Assembly (NCBI GenBank): GCA_000310025.1
Contig: FN649730.1
Span: 1,075,806 to 1,139,805, forward strand
Direction: 5' to 3'
DNA length: 64,000 bases
Origin: Ectocarpus siliculosus
Taxonomy: Eukaryota; Sar; Phaeophyceae; Ectocarpales; Ectocarpaceae
Below the pieces are notes generated by a model. It was given only the letters and a program-made list of their open reading frames with translations, was not told the DNA's origin and searched no databases. Below, in pieces: positions 12,164 to 24,095 of the stretch. Made by a program: the position numbers and the translations under genes. The first letter of the stretch is position 1. Each line of letters opens with the position of its first letter.

Positions 12164-13565
12164 CATGGGAGCAGCGTTGTACCAAATTGTTTAGATTTTC
12201 GATTCACCTGTCATTCTATCTACCTGATGCCGACTTTGCTAGAAGTAGTTAAGGAGCAATTAAAAAGTATGTGTTTCTTTCTCAAGTAACACGGATTAAA
12301 AAGAGTCTTCACCCATTGAACTACATACTGCTGCACGGGTCGTATGGTTGGGCAGCTCCCATATACCAACAACGTTGTTTTATCCAGAAGTTGGAGAGGA
12401 CACACACACCTGTACGGGTCGTTTCGATAAAACTTTATCCCCACGTTGCGCTCGGTCCGACCCGTGCAATGTCACCTGTCAGTGTGGAAAACTCGAGTGA
12501 TGACGAAGGGCGCGGTACAGTCTGATTCGCATATATATATGCATATTGCAGTCGCAATCCAAGAGGAAAAATCGAAACCGATCTGATATATGCATATGGG
12601 CAGAAGGCATCATGGAGCAGTGGCATACGCATTGGTACGCTTAGATTTGCTGCTGGGTCTGTGACGATCTCCTACTACAGTTACAACAGTATGTGTTTTG
12701 GGCTTCCTTCTTTGGAAGTTAGGCGGTCCAAAATTCAAGAATTCCGCAAATCCCCCGAACTGTGCAGGTCATGAAAGGCGGTTTCGCTGGTGTCAGCTAT
12801 AGACCCGCAATTCAGGAGATCGCGTCTTTGGCAACGAGAGCTGGAAAGCATGGAAGATCGAGGGTCGGGATCCAGATGCGTACTTTTCGGACCGAAGCAC
12901 GGCCCCGGCACGAAATCTGGAAATCTGAGCGTCCAACCACCCTGTCGCTGCCATGATGTCACTTCTCTGTGATGTCCACAAGGTCTCCACGAATGCCCCC
13001 CCGAGTGAGTACTCGATGATCCAACAACACCTGGTGGTGAAAAAGCTATAGTTTACCCGAACCCTCACGCAATAATAGTTGCATGTGGAACATTGGATAT
13101 TGTGGTCTACATGTCACCTCTGCCGTAGGGAGGTGCAGAACGTACAGCAGGTAGGTGCAACAACAGCAGTCAAATTCGTGCATGTGTTTATTGTTATCTC
13201 TCCGGATCACATCGCCAGCACACTGGCCCCACTGTCATAGAATACCAATACAATTAAAACTCTTCCCGTTCACGTTTCCGAGGTCCGGCACCTTCATCTA
13301 CTCACGAGCATGTAGCAGTCCACTGCAGTATGTGTGGTGCAGTGGTGCAGTGGTATCTATTACGATGTATGCGGAGAAACATGGTTTTATTAGTTGCGGT
13401 TCGGCATGTTTGGTGGGTATTTGGTCTCGCCGCGTCGAACATCGCAAGTGGTGCGTTGCACAGCAGTAACCCTTCCACCGATATGAATGGTGACTTCGCT
13501 CACAAGAACATGCGTGACGTCGCAGAGCTTGGTTCACGAAAGCCATAGCTACACTTTTTTATGAA
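12164..13565. other. intergenic region between phosphomevalonate kinase and the EF-hand gene
   Basis: It begins with the probable phosphomevalonate kinase 3' UTR and should end with the EF-hand promoter and 5' UTR. A palindromic stretch ATATATATATGCATAT lies near 12530. Around 12760-12970 three short frames are open on both strands, but none has a start plus donor that joins the downstream exons. I assign no gene. Confidence 0.5.
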
Positions 13566-14305
13566 ATGGGTCAATCGATCGCGAAGAGGGCTCTCATCTC
13601 GAAACAGGCTTCGATTTACGACACCTCTGTGTGGGCACGGAGGTACAGGCACGATTTCGAGGCACTGCAACTGTCGGAGGAGCAAGTAAGGCTCATGTGG
13701 GATGAGTATTGCAAGGTGAGCGCTGGCGGACAGGTGTATAAATTATGAATGGCTTCTCTCGTTCCGTTGGTTATTACATCAGGTTTTCCGCGTAGACCGA
13801 CGCAATGATGGCGCGGAACGCTGCAAAACAAGCCAATCAACATGGTTGTCAGTGGGAATGTGCCATAGAGTTCTTGTGCCACACATGTGTCGCGGTAGCT
13901 TATGCGACACCCTTTTAAGTGATATGATGAATTGATGTTGAGTAGTCTATAACCTACAGCAGTAGTCTAGACTTTCACAGAGAGAATGGAATGCTCCAGG
14001 CACAGGTAGTATAGGTATAGACAACGCCTTTCGTGCGGAGGCCCGGAAGGAAGAGCTGCACCAGAGCCCTTCAGTTTAGCAAGAAACGCACACGCCTAAC
14101 TACTGTACATACATACAACCAGGGATTGCCGTATCTATGCATGTGGCCAGCAAGATCGTGTGTATATTATTGGCGCCACAGCATTATCTGGCTCCGACAT
14201 GCAGATCAGTAGCATAGGCTAATCACACAGGTGCCGGACACAAAAGCGCCGCGCGGTCCTAGAGACAAAAGGCATAGATCAATCGGAGCCGATCACCACC
14301 ACAGA

Positions 14306-14389
<84 letters not shown>

Positions 14390-17300
14390 GTCTCCCTCTC
14401 GCTCTCGCTCTCTCTCGCGTGCGCTTGGCCGAAAGCGAATTCAAACTTAGCGACCGCGAAAAGGCTTTTTGACTTTGTGTACAAAATTGTGTAGTTGACG
14501 CTATGCGAATTATCGCGTCAAACCCGTAGCACAATTACTCTTTGTGTAAATTATATTGTGATGGCAACTCGACGAGTATCGTCGCGTTGCCTGTCTGAAG
14601 CTTTCCAGTTTTTTAGCCGTTAATAAAGTCGAGGGCGCACACCGCGACACGCTCGCACACCGAGCACGACAAAGAGTTCTATACACAGAGTAGATGACAA
14701 TAAGATATCACACCCCCTGAACAATTTTAAATTTTCAAAGCTCGATTACTCCACAGCAGAAAAATCGTGGCCGGGCGGCGTTGGCACTGATAGCTATCGT
14801 TTGACATCCTCGTCGTCGTGGACTAACATTATTAGCTGTGAATATTGATGATGCGATATATTATGTCACCTACTACTGCCGGTACATGCCATGCATAAGA
14901 ACAACGAGCACCCTCCATACTCCAGTAAGTAAGTTACTGTAGTAGTTGAATTGAAACCTCTCATTACCCATCCATGAAGAAGTCGTTTTATACACAAATA
15001 CTTAAAAAACAAGTGCTGCAAAAACTATCCATGGACGAACCCAGCAGTGCCGTTGTTGTTGTCTTCACAATTAATTACAAAAAACCGTTCGTTCTGTTCT
15101 CTCTACCCAGTACCTTCTTGTACCTTCTTCGTCTGTTCGTACTATTATGTATGATAGTCTGACACTTGACGCGGTCGATTCCCGCCGTGGTCACAGGCTA
15201 ACATACCCAAACAAGTTATACGAAAATAAAATGGACCCGAAGAAGGGTCCGCAAGTCAACGACAGATTAGTCTAGGACCCTCCGCTCGCTTCAATACGCT
15301 ATGCGAGGTAGTAACTATAGACTGGACAATGAAGCAAAAAATGAGCAAACGAATATTAGAGGCGACCTCACGCACACCCGAAAAAACCGTCAGTCTTCGA
15401 CCGGCATATCTCACTACACCCATCCATGCGCATGCACTTTTTTGTGGCGAGGGACTCCATGCTTTCAAGAATCATCTCGTTGATCTGTTTTTTTCGTTTA
15501 CATACATGTAGTGCGCACGTCACACCGGAATGAAAAGGAGACCACACCCAGAACGCGCTCTTCCGCACGCTGGGAAAGAATCCGGGACTAAATGAATGCG
15601 GACCCCAGAAGATGCGCTTTTCACATTAGGTTTCCTCTCCGAAACGAAATAACCGGACGGGAGAGAGGGAAAAAAGAAAAGAGAAGAGGCGTAGGACGCG
15701 TTCCCCGTCATGGACATTTCATAAGAGTCGTTTTGTGGTAGTGGCAGGAACCTCTCTCTGCGATCAGGTCAGAAGACCACCAGTCCCCGGAGCTCTTCTG
15801 TTGCACCCACCCATGGACGCGGCAGTAGTAGCGCATGTCCTGTGGTAGACAACTACTGCTGAAAATATTGGAGACCACGAATGAATCAACCCGACAGGTG
15901 GGTCGTGGGTGGGCGGGGGACCCTAAGAAACAGCCAGACTCAGCCATTTTACATCCTCACAGTTTATTGCAAGCAAGAACGAAGGGCGATAACAAAAGAG
16001 AGACCGCCAGCGACAGGAAACAAAGAAGAGTAGAGGAGAGCAGAGCTAAGAAACAAGTGAAGAAACAAGACCCCCTTGCCGCTCTGACCCACTGGAAGCT
16101 TTCCATGTACCGCAGCAAACAGCAGGGGCAGCACCCACTACCTCACATGCAGTAGCCGGATACATGCACGGAATGGTACGTAGTAGAAGTTTAGTCTCTT
16201 TCTCCGGCAAGAACAATAACGCCCGGGCGAACTTGAACTTGTAGTCACAAGAAATAGCGTCATGATGACGTCATCCGTTCTGCTTGCCATGGGAGATGCG
16301 CATCGTTACGCGAGGAAGGCGTTAACTTTCGCATAGAATATGCTGCCGTAGACCCTATATCCCTCAAGCTCAACCACAGCTATACCCGATACATGGTAGC
16401 ATCATATCCAGCTGTAGAAGAATCGAAAAAAAAAACTGTTTTCTTGGTGGCGAAGCGGACCCTCTTTATTGTGACTCTCCAACTGCTGTTCGTGGATGGC
16501 GACGACATGGCGACACAGACAGACAAAATCTAGGGTTTGACGTCGGTCTTTTCCGCCGCAGGAGGTGGAAGCTATACTTAAAGTCGGGGAGGGGTCGTGA
16601 TTTGCAATTCCCTGCGGAACCGTACTTGAGGCGCCATGAGATTTGCACTGCCGTAGCCGAGGTTATTTGTCGGCAGGGAAACATAAAAACAAAATCTTCG
16701 GCGGACCGTTGGACCGGACCCTCTTTTTTTCAACTGGCCAACTGTTGTTTGGATGACGAGACAATTTCCGGTCTTCTTGTCCGTCACAGGAGGCCGAAGC
16801 TGATGCTCAAACTCGGGGAGGAGTCATGGTTTGCGAGTCCCTACCGAACCATACTCGCTCGGGGCACCACGTCATGGACATGACAAGAAAAACATCCCCC
16901 CAACGAACACTGCTGAAATTCATGGATGGGTGGGTGAGTGGGGGACCCCAAAACAATGAAACAGTCGCGGGGTTCGCGTTGTTCTGGGGCTCTACCGGCG
17001 AAAAAGGCTATTTTCTATGATAGAGATGGATTCGTTGTGTCATATTAAGAAAAAAAAAAAACACCGTCGACGTTCTGAACCTCTGGAAGCTGTCACACAG
17101 CACTGCATGTGCGGCGAACCGTAGGGGCCATGCGCATTGCTTGACGGAAAGAGGCGGCGCCCACCGCCTCACATGCAGCAGCCGGGTACACGGGTAGCCT
17201 CCTACTCAGCAAGACGCAAAACGATTGCCGTTGACGTTCGATGCTATTGGGACCCTAACGGCGAAAATGCAACAGAGAGAGAGAGGTAGACTAAAGGAAG

Positions 17301-20300
17301 AGAGACTCGAGAAGACAAGGCATGAACTCTGGTCGAGAAAGACACTCACTCTCATCCCTCTGGCCCACCGCAGGCTTGAACACGTGTAACGAACGGCGAC
17401 ATCCGATGTGCGCTCAGCAACAACAAACACGACAAAAGAAAAATAGTCGTCGTTTCCGAACTGCTGTGGAGATACTGTAAGTTGGTGGAGACTTTCTTTG
17501 TTGTCTGGTATGAAGTGGCAACAAAGAAGAACACGACTATCTGTCTGTGTAGACTAGAAGCACGGCGGACGAACTATTATCTCAATGCGCTTGCCGTCGC
17601 GATAGATGCGCACAGCTACCGCTATACGAACGAGCAGACTGTTGTCAAACCTGACTACGATAACCGTACGATCATTGCAGCACATTCCGACCATAACAGC
17701 AGAAACCGCAGCAGCAGCCCCATGTGTACAGTGGTCACTCAAGAACAAACGCAAAAAAATACAAAATGTGGCGCGCAGCACGCAGGACCCTCTTTCGCTG
17801 TTCAACCGGCCGTTTCCATGGCGAAACAGGCAAGGAACAGTCCAGGCCGACTCTTGCCGGCCACAGGAGGCGGAAGCCGCTCAAACTCGGGGACGGCTCA
17901 TGACTTGCGATTCCACACCGAACCATACTCGAGGCGCCACGAGATTTGCACTGTAGCTCGAGATCAGCATTTTAGACCGGGTCGGGCAAGGGGTGGGGCA
18001 TGCGAATGAAACTTCCACGGGTATTGAACACTGAGACTGAAGCTAAAGCTTCAAAATTCCAATAGCCTTGGACGTGTCGGTGGGCATGGTACAATAGGAT
18101 GTGGTGGTGTGTTGACAAGTGGAATGGACGGGGTGCGAGTAAAACGTCCGGGGCCCAGTCATGAACATGGCAAGTAAACACCCCTCCCAACAAAAATTAA
18201 TGGTGGGCGGGTGGCTGGGGGACCCCAACAAACAAAGCATGAAAAAAGAAAAAAGAAGATCAAAGACAAGTTAGCCAGGCGCGACAGGCTTGAGGGAGGA
18301 AGCAAAAGAAGCATAGAAAACCCACCGTGGTCGTCGCTCGCTCTGGGCCGCTGGAACATGTCACATAGCACTGCATGTCCAGCTTTTGGTAGGGCCCCAA
18401 GTCCATTGCTTGACATAAAACAGGTAGCGCACATCGCCTCTCATGCAGCAGCCCGGTGCACGGGTAGTCTCTTACTCAGCAAGATTCGAGACCACTGCGG
18501 TTGACGTAGTTCGATATTGTTGGGACCCCACCGGCGAAAGGCGAGAGAGAGACAGGTTGACTAAAAGAAGAGAGCGGAGAGAAGACAAGGCATTCACTCT
18601 CGAGAAGACACACACTCACTCACTCTCGTCCCTTTGGCCCACCGCAGGCTGTCAGACATCTGTACCGAACGGCGGTATCCGAAGTGGGCTCAGCAACAAC
18701 AAACACAACAACCACAAGTCGCCGAGTTGGAACTAGACTAGAGTAGTGCGAACTTTCATCCTTCTGTGACGAAGTGAGAACAAAAAACATGACTAAATGA
18801 CTACACGGGCGAAGTAGTCCGTCCGCGATAGATGTGCACCGCTGCACAGAGCAGCAGACTGTTGGTTGCCATTCCTCACTTTCTGTTGTAAATAAGATTG
18901 TGCTGCAATCTACCTTATCGCTCAAGTTACGACTGACTACGCAGCATACTCACAAAGCATCAACACCCTTATTCGATGTATGCCAACCATGCATATGCCG
19001 CTTAGACTATTACGATGCATACCACCCATGCATATGCAGCAAGAGAGAAAAAAGGCCTGTTGTTGTCTGTCTCAAGTCTCAACTGTTGTGCTGCTGTTGC
19101 TTTTCATGTATAACGACACAACAGGCGACAAAGTAAGCGACGCGCATCGCCTACTACGCGACGCGTGCACCCCAAAGCGACAGACACGATAGCCTTACAC
19201 CTTGTCTGAAGCAATTCAGCAACAGCAGCATGGTCACTCAGGAAAAAAAAAAAAAGATTGTGGCGCGCAGCACGCAGGACCCTCTTTCGCTGTTCAACCG
19301 GCCGTTTCCATGGCGAAACAGACAAGGAACATCAAGGCCGAGTCGTGTCGGCCACAGGAAGTGGAAGCTGCTGAAACTCGGGGAGGGGTCATGGTTTGCG
19401 ATTGCCTACCGAACCATACTTGGGGCGCCACGACATTTGGACTGTAGCTCGAGATCAGCATTTGAGACCGGGTCGGGCAAGGGTTGGGGTATGCGAATAA
19501 AAGTTCCACCCACCCACGGATATTGAAATATGAGACTGAAGCTAAAGCTTCAGAATTTGGGTAGCCGTGAGGTAAATGTATGCCCATAGTTTTCCAGCAC
19601 AAACAGTTTTGGGGGTTTTGGACGACGAATATTTTGGACGACAGATGCAAATCTCCATTTTATGCCTCCCAATCTCACCCAATTACAAGAGAAATCTGAA
19701 ATGGGGCGGCAGCCCATAATCACCTTTCTGTTCTATGACGTACGGTTCTTATATGCCTGAGCGACGCTGTGTGTTTCTGTACTTGTTTTCGGTACAAGGC
19801 TAGTCTGCCTGAGCAACGCTTTGTGTTTCTGTACTTGTTTTCGGCTACATGTAGTCTAAACGAAAACAAGTGTATGATGCCATGGTGTGTGTTTTGTTGG
19901 TGCTTTGACTGTTGTTATTTTTCGGCGTAGGGGATGCAGACACCACGTACGTCTCTCAAGGAAAACCCCAAGCAATAAATGTGGCATGCCGTAGTTTCAC
20001 TTGTTGATTGTTTTTATTTGTTTTAGGGGTTTTGAAAGGCAAGCCCTCCGTCCCCCTGTCCCAGGAGCCCGTGCGGACTAGAAAGTGTTTCGCTTTTGTG
20101 TTCCCGCTGTACGTTGACGTCCTTTCATTTGCAAATGCACACGGGCACCTTTTGAGCAGAACCTCGGCAATCAAGAACAACCCTTTGTTATCTTCGACGA
20201 AGCACACACATACAGCAGCGAGAGCATTTCACAGGTCGAATCCAAGAGTTCTCGATAGCGCACTCTATCCGGCTTTCTACGATAGCAAAGTCCTTGCAAT

Positions 20301-23300
20301 GATGCTCTTGGTGGTGTCATTGATCGGGCGGCCAGTGTTGGAAGAGTGGAAGCTAGTACGCGGTTTCCTAATAGTTGCAGAACACTACATGCTTTGAAAC
20401 ACCGGAAAACAATCGACGACCCGGTCCGTCGCGTTTGTCACCTGACTCTTTCATGGCCTAGATTGACGAGGACAAGTCAGGGGAAATCAGCCTTTGGGAG
20501 TTGTTTGAAGCTCTGGATATGAAGCAGAGCAAGTTTACCAAACGAATATTCAGGTACGACATGAGCCGTGCTGAAGCACTGTGTCCCCACTCTTGTGTCC
20601 CCAGCGCGTGCTCCTGCCGATAAGCAACAGGCCGTTTGGCTTACTTTAGGCAGTCACGAACGCGACCCCCCTGGGTGATGCATGTTAATCGTTTTGTCCT
20701 CACATCGACAGCACATTTGACTCCGTTTGGTTGCTTGGCAGAATATTCGACGAAGACGGAAGCGGGTCGGTGGATTTTCGAGAATTCGTCATGTCGTTGT
20801 GGAACTACTGCACGCTCTCCAAGGCCGCGTTGATAATGTTTGCGTTTGATCTGTACGACAACGACAATAGCGGCGAAATCGACATTGGCGAGGTGGAACT
20901 CCTGCTGAAGGAGGTGTACGGGCGAGAGTTCCAGTCCAACACCCACGCGCAGACGATCATGGCAAAGCTCAGGGGTAGCGAGTTGGGACTGGCGAGAAAT
21001 ATCAACGTGGATCAGTTTCGAGAGTTTTGTAGGACGCACCCCGCTGTGTTGTACCCGGCGTTCGTTCTACAAACGCAGATGCAAGAGAAAATTCTGGGCT
21101 CCAAGTTTTGGATTGCGTGCAGCAATGCACGGGTGGCACTGTCCAGTGGGGCGTATGTCGATATCGCAGCGATCCTACATGCCCATGTCAACGAAAAGGT
21201 ACGCCCACGAAGAGATCGTGTCCATGCCGTTCCAGGTGTTGCTCTGACGAGTGGGTATTACTTCATTCTCTGTGCTAAACCAGTAGACACAGTATGTCAA
21301 AGCGCTGGGGATTGCTTACATTTTTGGAAATGCAACTTGTAGTCTGGCGGCCCTTACGAGATTATTTCCCCCGCGTTGGTTTCGCAGGCCTTTGCAGCTC
21401 TCGTTGACTCCAAAGACGCCGTGACAGGGAAACAAGTGACTCCCTTGGCGGACTCTGACAACGTTGCGATGCTCCAAATGTCTGGTACCTTGGCAAACAG
21501 GTGAAAGAGCAGAGGACTGACTGCCAGCAAGTAAGTTCTGGCACTGACAGAGCGACACATGACGAAGAGCAGTGTGATTGTGCGGGCAGGAAACGTACTG
21601 AAATTTGGTTTGTGTCTTCCGATAACTTCCTTTATGCAAGCAGGCGGTTGTTGCGCACGACAATCAAGTCGCACATGGGAAATATTCAGGCCATGGCACA
21701 GGAGAAAAACGGTGCTAACAACGCTGGTGGTCGTCATTGTGAGTACGAAGTTGCACCGGTGTTTGTGTTCCTCGCCAACGTTAAAAACACAACATTAGCT
21801 CTTGCATAGCTAGCAAAAGTAGGCCCTCGCCTCCTTGCCCGTCCCACATGCTCCTGGACTGTTGTCGCACTCCTGTTTGCGGTGGTAGCACAAGTGATGC
21901 AAGGGGCGAAAGTCGACCACACACCCCCAGCAGCAAGCCCTCCAGCGGGCGAGGGGAGAAAGGGTGTGAGCTGGGGGACAGTGAAGACCCACAAAGTATA
22001 CGTTGTTGATCCCGGCGGCGACGACAATGGGAGTGAGGTGAGATCAATTTTAGAACCGTGAAGTTCCGATCCAAGTCTAAGAGCACGTTGTTGCTCATTA
22101 CACATGCAATATTTGCTGTGCCTCTGCTCTAGGTTATTGATACTCCCGACAATATGTGGTGTGTCGCTTACCAACGTCATGGCTCGCATTTGTTTGCGCT
22201 CGGCGCGTGGAAGTTTAGAAAACTTCATCGAGATACGTCACAGGAGAAGTTGATTTTTTTTTCCGTGCCCGTTGGCCGTCGCCAATCTGACCCAAACACG
22301 ATACCAGAGCAAGCGCACAACGGACGCGCTCCGAGCTCGTCCCTCTCTGTGTAGGGCACAAGAAAGACAAACGCATGGGGAGGCATGTTATTGCGATGCC
22401 GTAGAGGAAAAAGCAGTGAAAGGATGCTTGTGTCATGCATTGTGTGTCATGTATCTCGATACCACCAAGAGCTCGACTACCGCGCACAGCGTTAGTTGGC
22501 CGCCGCCGACATGAACGTCCTAAGGCAATATTCGCTGTGGCGCGCAAACACAGGTCGTTGACCCAGGCATCATTACCCAAGTTCCGCCGGAAGCTCCACA
22601 GGAAGTGACAGTTTCACCGACACAGCCTGCGGCAACTGCCAGTCCTGCGCGAGCACCAAACCCTACAGATTCAGCCGCGGTCCCGACGAGGCTGCGACAA
22701 GAGAGTAAGCTAGCACCTCACGCCAACGCGGGCCAACACAGGATATCGGGGGGCTCCCAGAAAACATCAACAACGAGGTGACCGTAAATGCCTCTTTTCG
22801 TCAGCAGTTTTGCTGCCACAGTCAGGGAATCGACTAGAAAACAGTTGTACGGACAGTTCAAGGGCAACTCGCCACTTGTCCAAGGTGAACCGCCGAGGAT
22901 CGTACAGTAGGTCAATGCACGCGTGTCATGGCAAAGAAACATCTTGGTTACGAAACAGCCCTCAGATGTATTGTAATCGATAGGCGCGATTTCAAGTTCA
23001 GTCGTATGCAACTCCACACAGAGTGCTACAGCCTAAAACATTGGGTTCTCACCGGCAGGCCTAAACCATCAGCTGGGACGGCGTCGCGAAATTCCTTGGT
23101 TACGCGGACACAAGTGAAGGCTATGGCTGCACGCCGAAAACCGGTAAGCTTGTACTATGACGCAGCAAGAAACTCAGGTGCATGTTGTCTGTGTACCAAG
23201 GAGAGGGTGCGGGCATTTTTTTTCGGCCCTGAAACCACAGCGGCACACCCGGGAAGGTCTCCGATCCGAGTTCATAGTGTTGCTTTTGAGGAAGGTCACC

Positions 23301-24095
23301 GGCACAAAACATGAGCTCGCTGCAGAAGTTCTGTTGGAACTCAGATTTGCGAAGACAGGGAAGCTAGCTGACCCAATTGTCAAGAACCAGGGCGTTTGAG
23401 CACCGTTGCTGCAGGGGAAGAGGCAGTCACAACCGCTTTACACCCTGATCCAACAAAATACGAACTTCGACTCAGCAAATTTGGGAATAATCTTTTTCAG
23501 ATGATAAGAAGTCGGAGTTGTACACCGGTTTCAACCCGACGTACGCACATGCACGACCCTGCAATCCACGCGCGCTCACCTACGCACGAACATCAATTTT
23601 CGCCGTTGCATACAATCGATGATTTCAGAGACCCCTACGCTTTGGCGCTCTTGTTGTGTGTGCATGTGTCCTAGGGTCAGCCGGCACGAGGCAGCAGCGA
23701 CAGTACCCACAGATAGCACGCGGACATGGACTCATGTGTAACTTCGTGCAAGAGCGACGCGTCCAGTGAGTCGTCTTCTGCCACGCAACAGCTCGATCGC
23801 TTGAGGATGGAGAGACGTGTTGCATATTTTCTTCACAAGATAGGGCGCCCCCCCTAAGTTTTATATCCCGTTATTTTTCCTTTCCCGCGTTTATTTCGCT
23901 CCGTGCCGTGTTCCACGCTCGGGTCTGCTTGAACCTTGTAAGTACTTGCGAACTACATGATTTTACAAAAAAGAGGATTGACACGGAGACTCTACCGGAT
24001 CCAATATCTTTGTCTCTTCCCTGCAGTTCAAGAGCGAGGTCGACAAGTACCACACCTTGGCCAAAATTGCAAGATGTGCCACCCTCGAATGTTAG
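13566..24095 (+). CDS. EF-hand calcium-binding protein, three canonical loops and a low-complexity tail
   Basis: Likely a Ca2+ sensor. Exon 1, 13566-13715, starts MGQSIAKRA, with Gly2 compatible with N-myristoylation, and ends LMWDEYCK. The next coding exon, 20462-20553, continues in phase with the first loop, so intron 1 is 6746 bp. Further exons: 20742-21198, 21388-21500, 21644-21738, 21889-22037, 22554-22704, all in phase. Loops: DEDKSGEISLWE, DEDGSGSVDFRE and DNDNSGEIDIGE, each with ligands at 1, 3, 5 and 12; a fourth helix-loop (about 20990-21030, NINVDQFREF) is degenerate. After the EF region come a helical segment and a Pro/Ala/Thr-rich tail. The 3' end is uncertain: 23021-23143 and 24027-24095 (stop) join in phase after 22704, but an earlier stop at about 23117 is also possible. 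The arrangement recalls calcineurin-B-like or NCS-like sensors without matching one I know. Confidence 0.85.
14308..14419. repeat. (CT)n microsatellite
   Basis: About 80 bp of pure CT repeat followed by an imperfect CT/CG tail, in intron 1 of the EF-hand gene. It makes long Ser-Leu or Arg-Glu frames that are not genes. Confidence 0.98.
15890..19600 (+). repeat. imperfect tandem array of about 1-1.5 kb units
   Basis: Marker blocks recur in order. GGGGGACCCC or close forms: about 15917, 16942, 18218. CCTCNCATGCAG block: about 16140, 17168, 18437. GGACCCTCTTT block: about 16457, 16719, 17788, 19276, each followed by CAGGAGG(C/T)(G/C)GAAGC and GAACC(A/G)TACT. The longest match is 17775-18055 with 19262-19560, sharing GCGCAGCACGCAGGACCC, CCGTTTCCATGGCGAAACA, CTCGAGATCAGCATTT and ACTGAAGCTAAAGCTTCA. 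17060-17440 matches 18340-18705. Units are diverged and indel-rich, and no protein is conserved across them. The array fills much of EF-hand intron 1. Confidence 0.8.
19755..19855 (+). repeat. two-copy tandem repeat, about 50 bp unit
   Basis: TGCCTGAGCGACGCT ... TTTCTGTACTTGTTTTCGG is followed directly by TGCCTGAGCAACGCT ... TTTCTGTACTTGTTTTCGG with a few mismatches. A partial inverted copy of the end (CGAAAACAAGTG) follows at about 19861. Confidence 0.85.

Noticed and set aside
14231-14534. Ser-Leu and Arg-Glu repeat proteins
   Set aside because: They are pure translations of the CT microsatellite.
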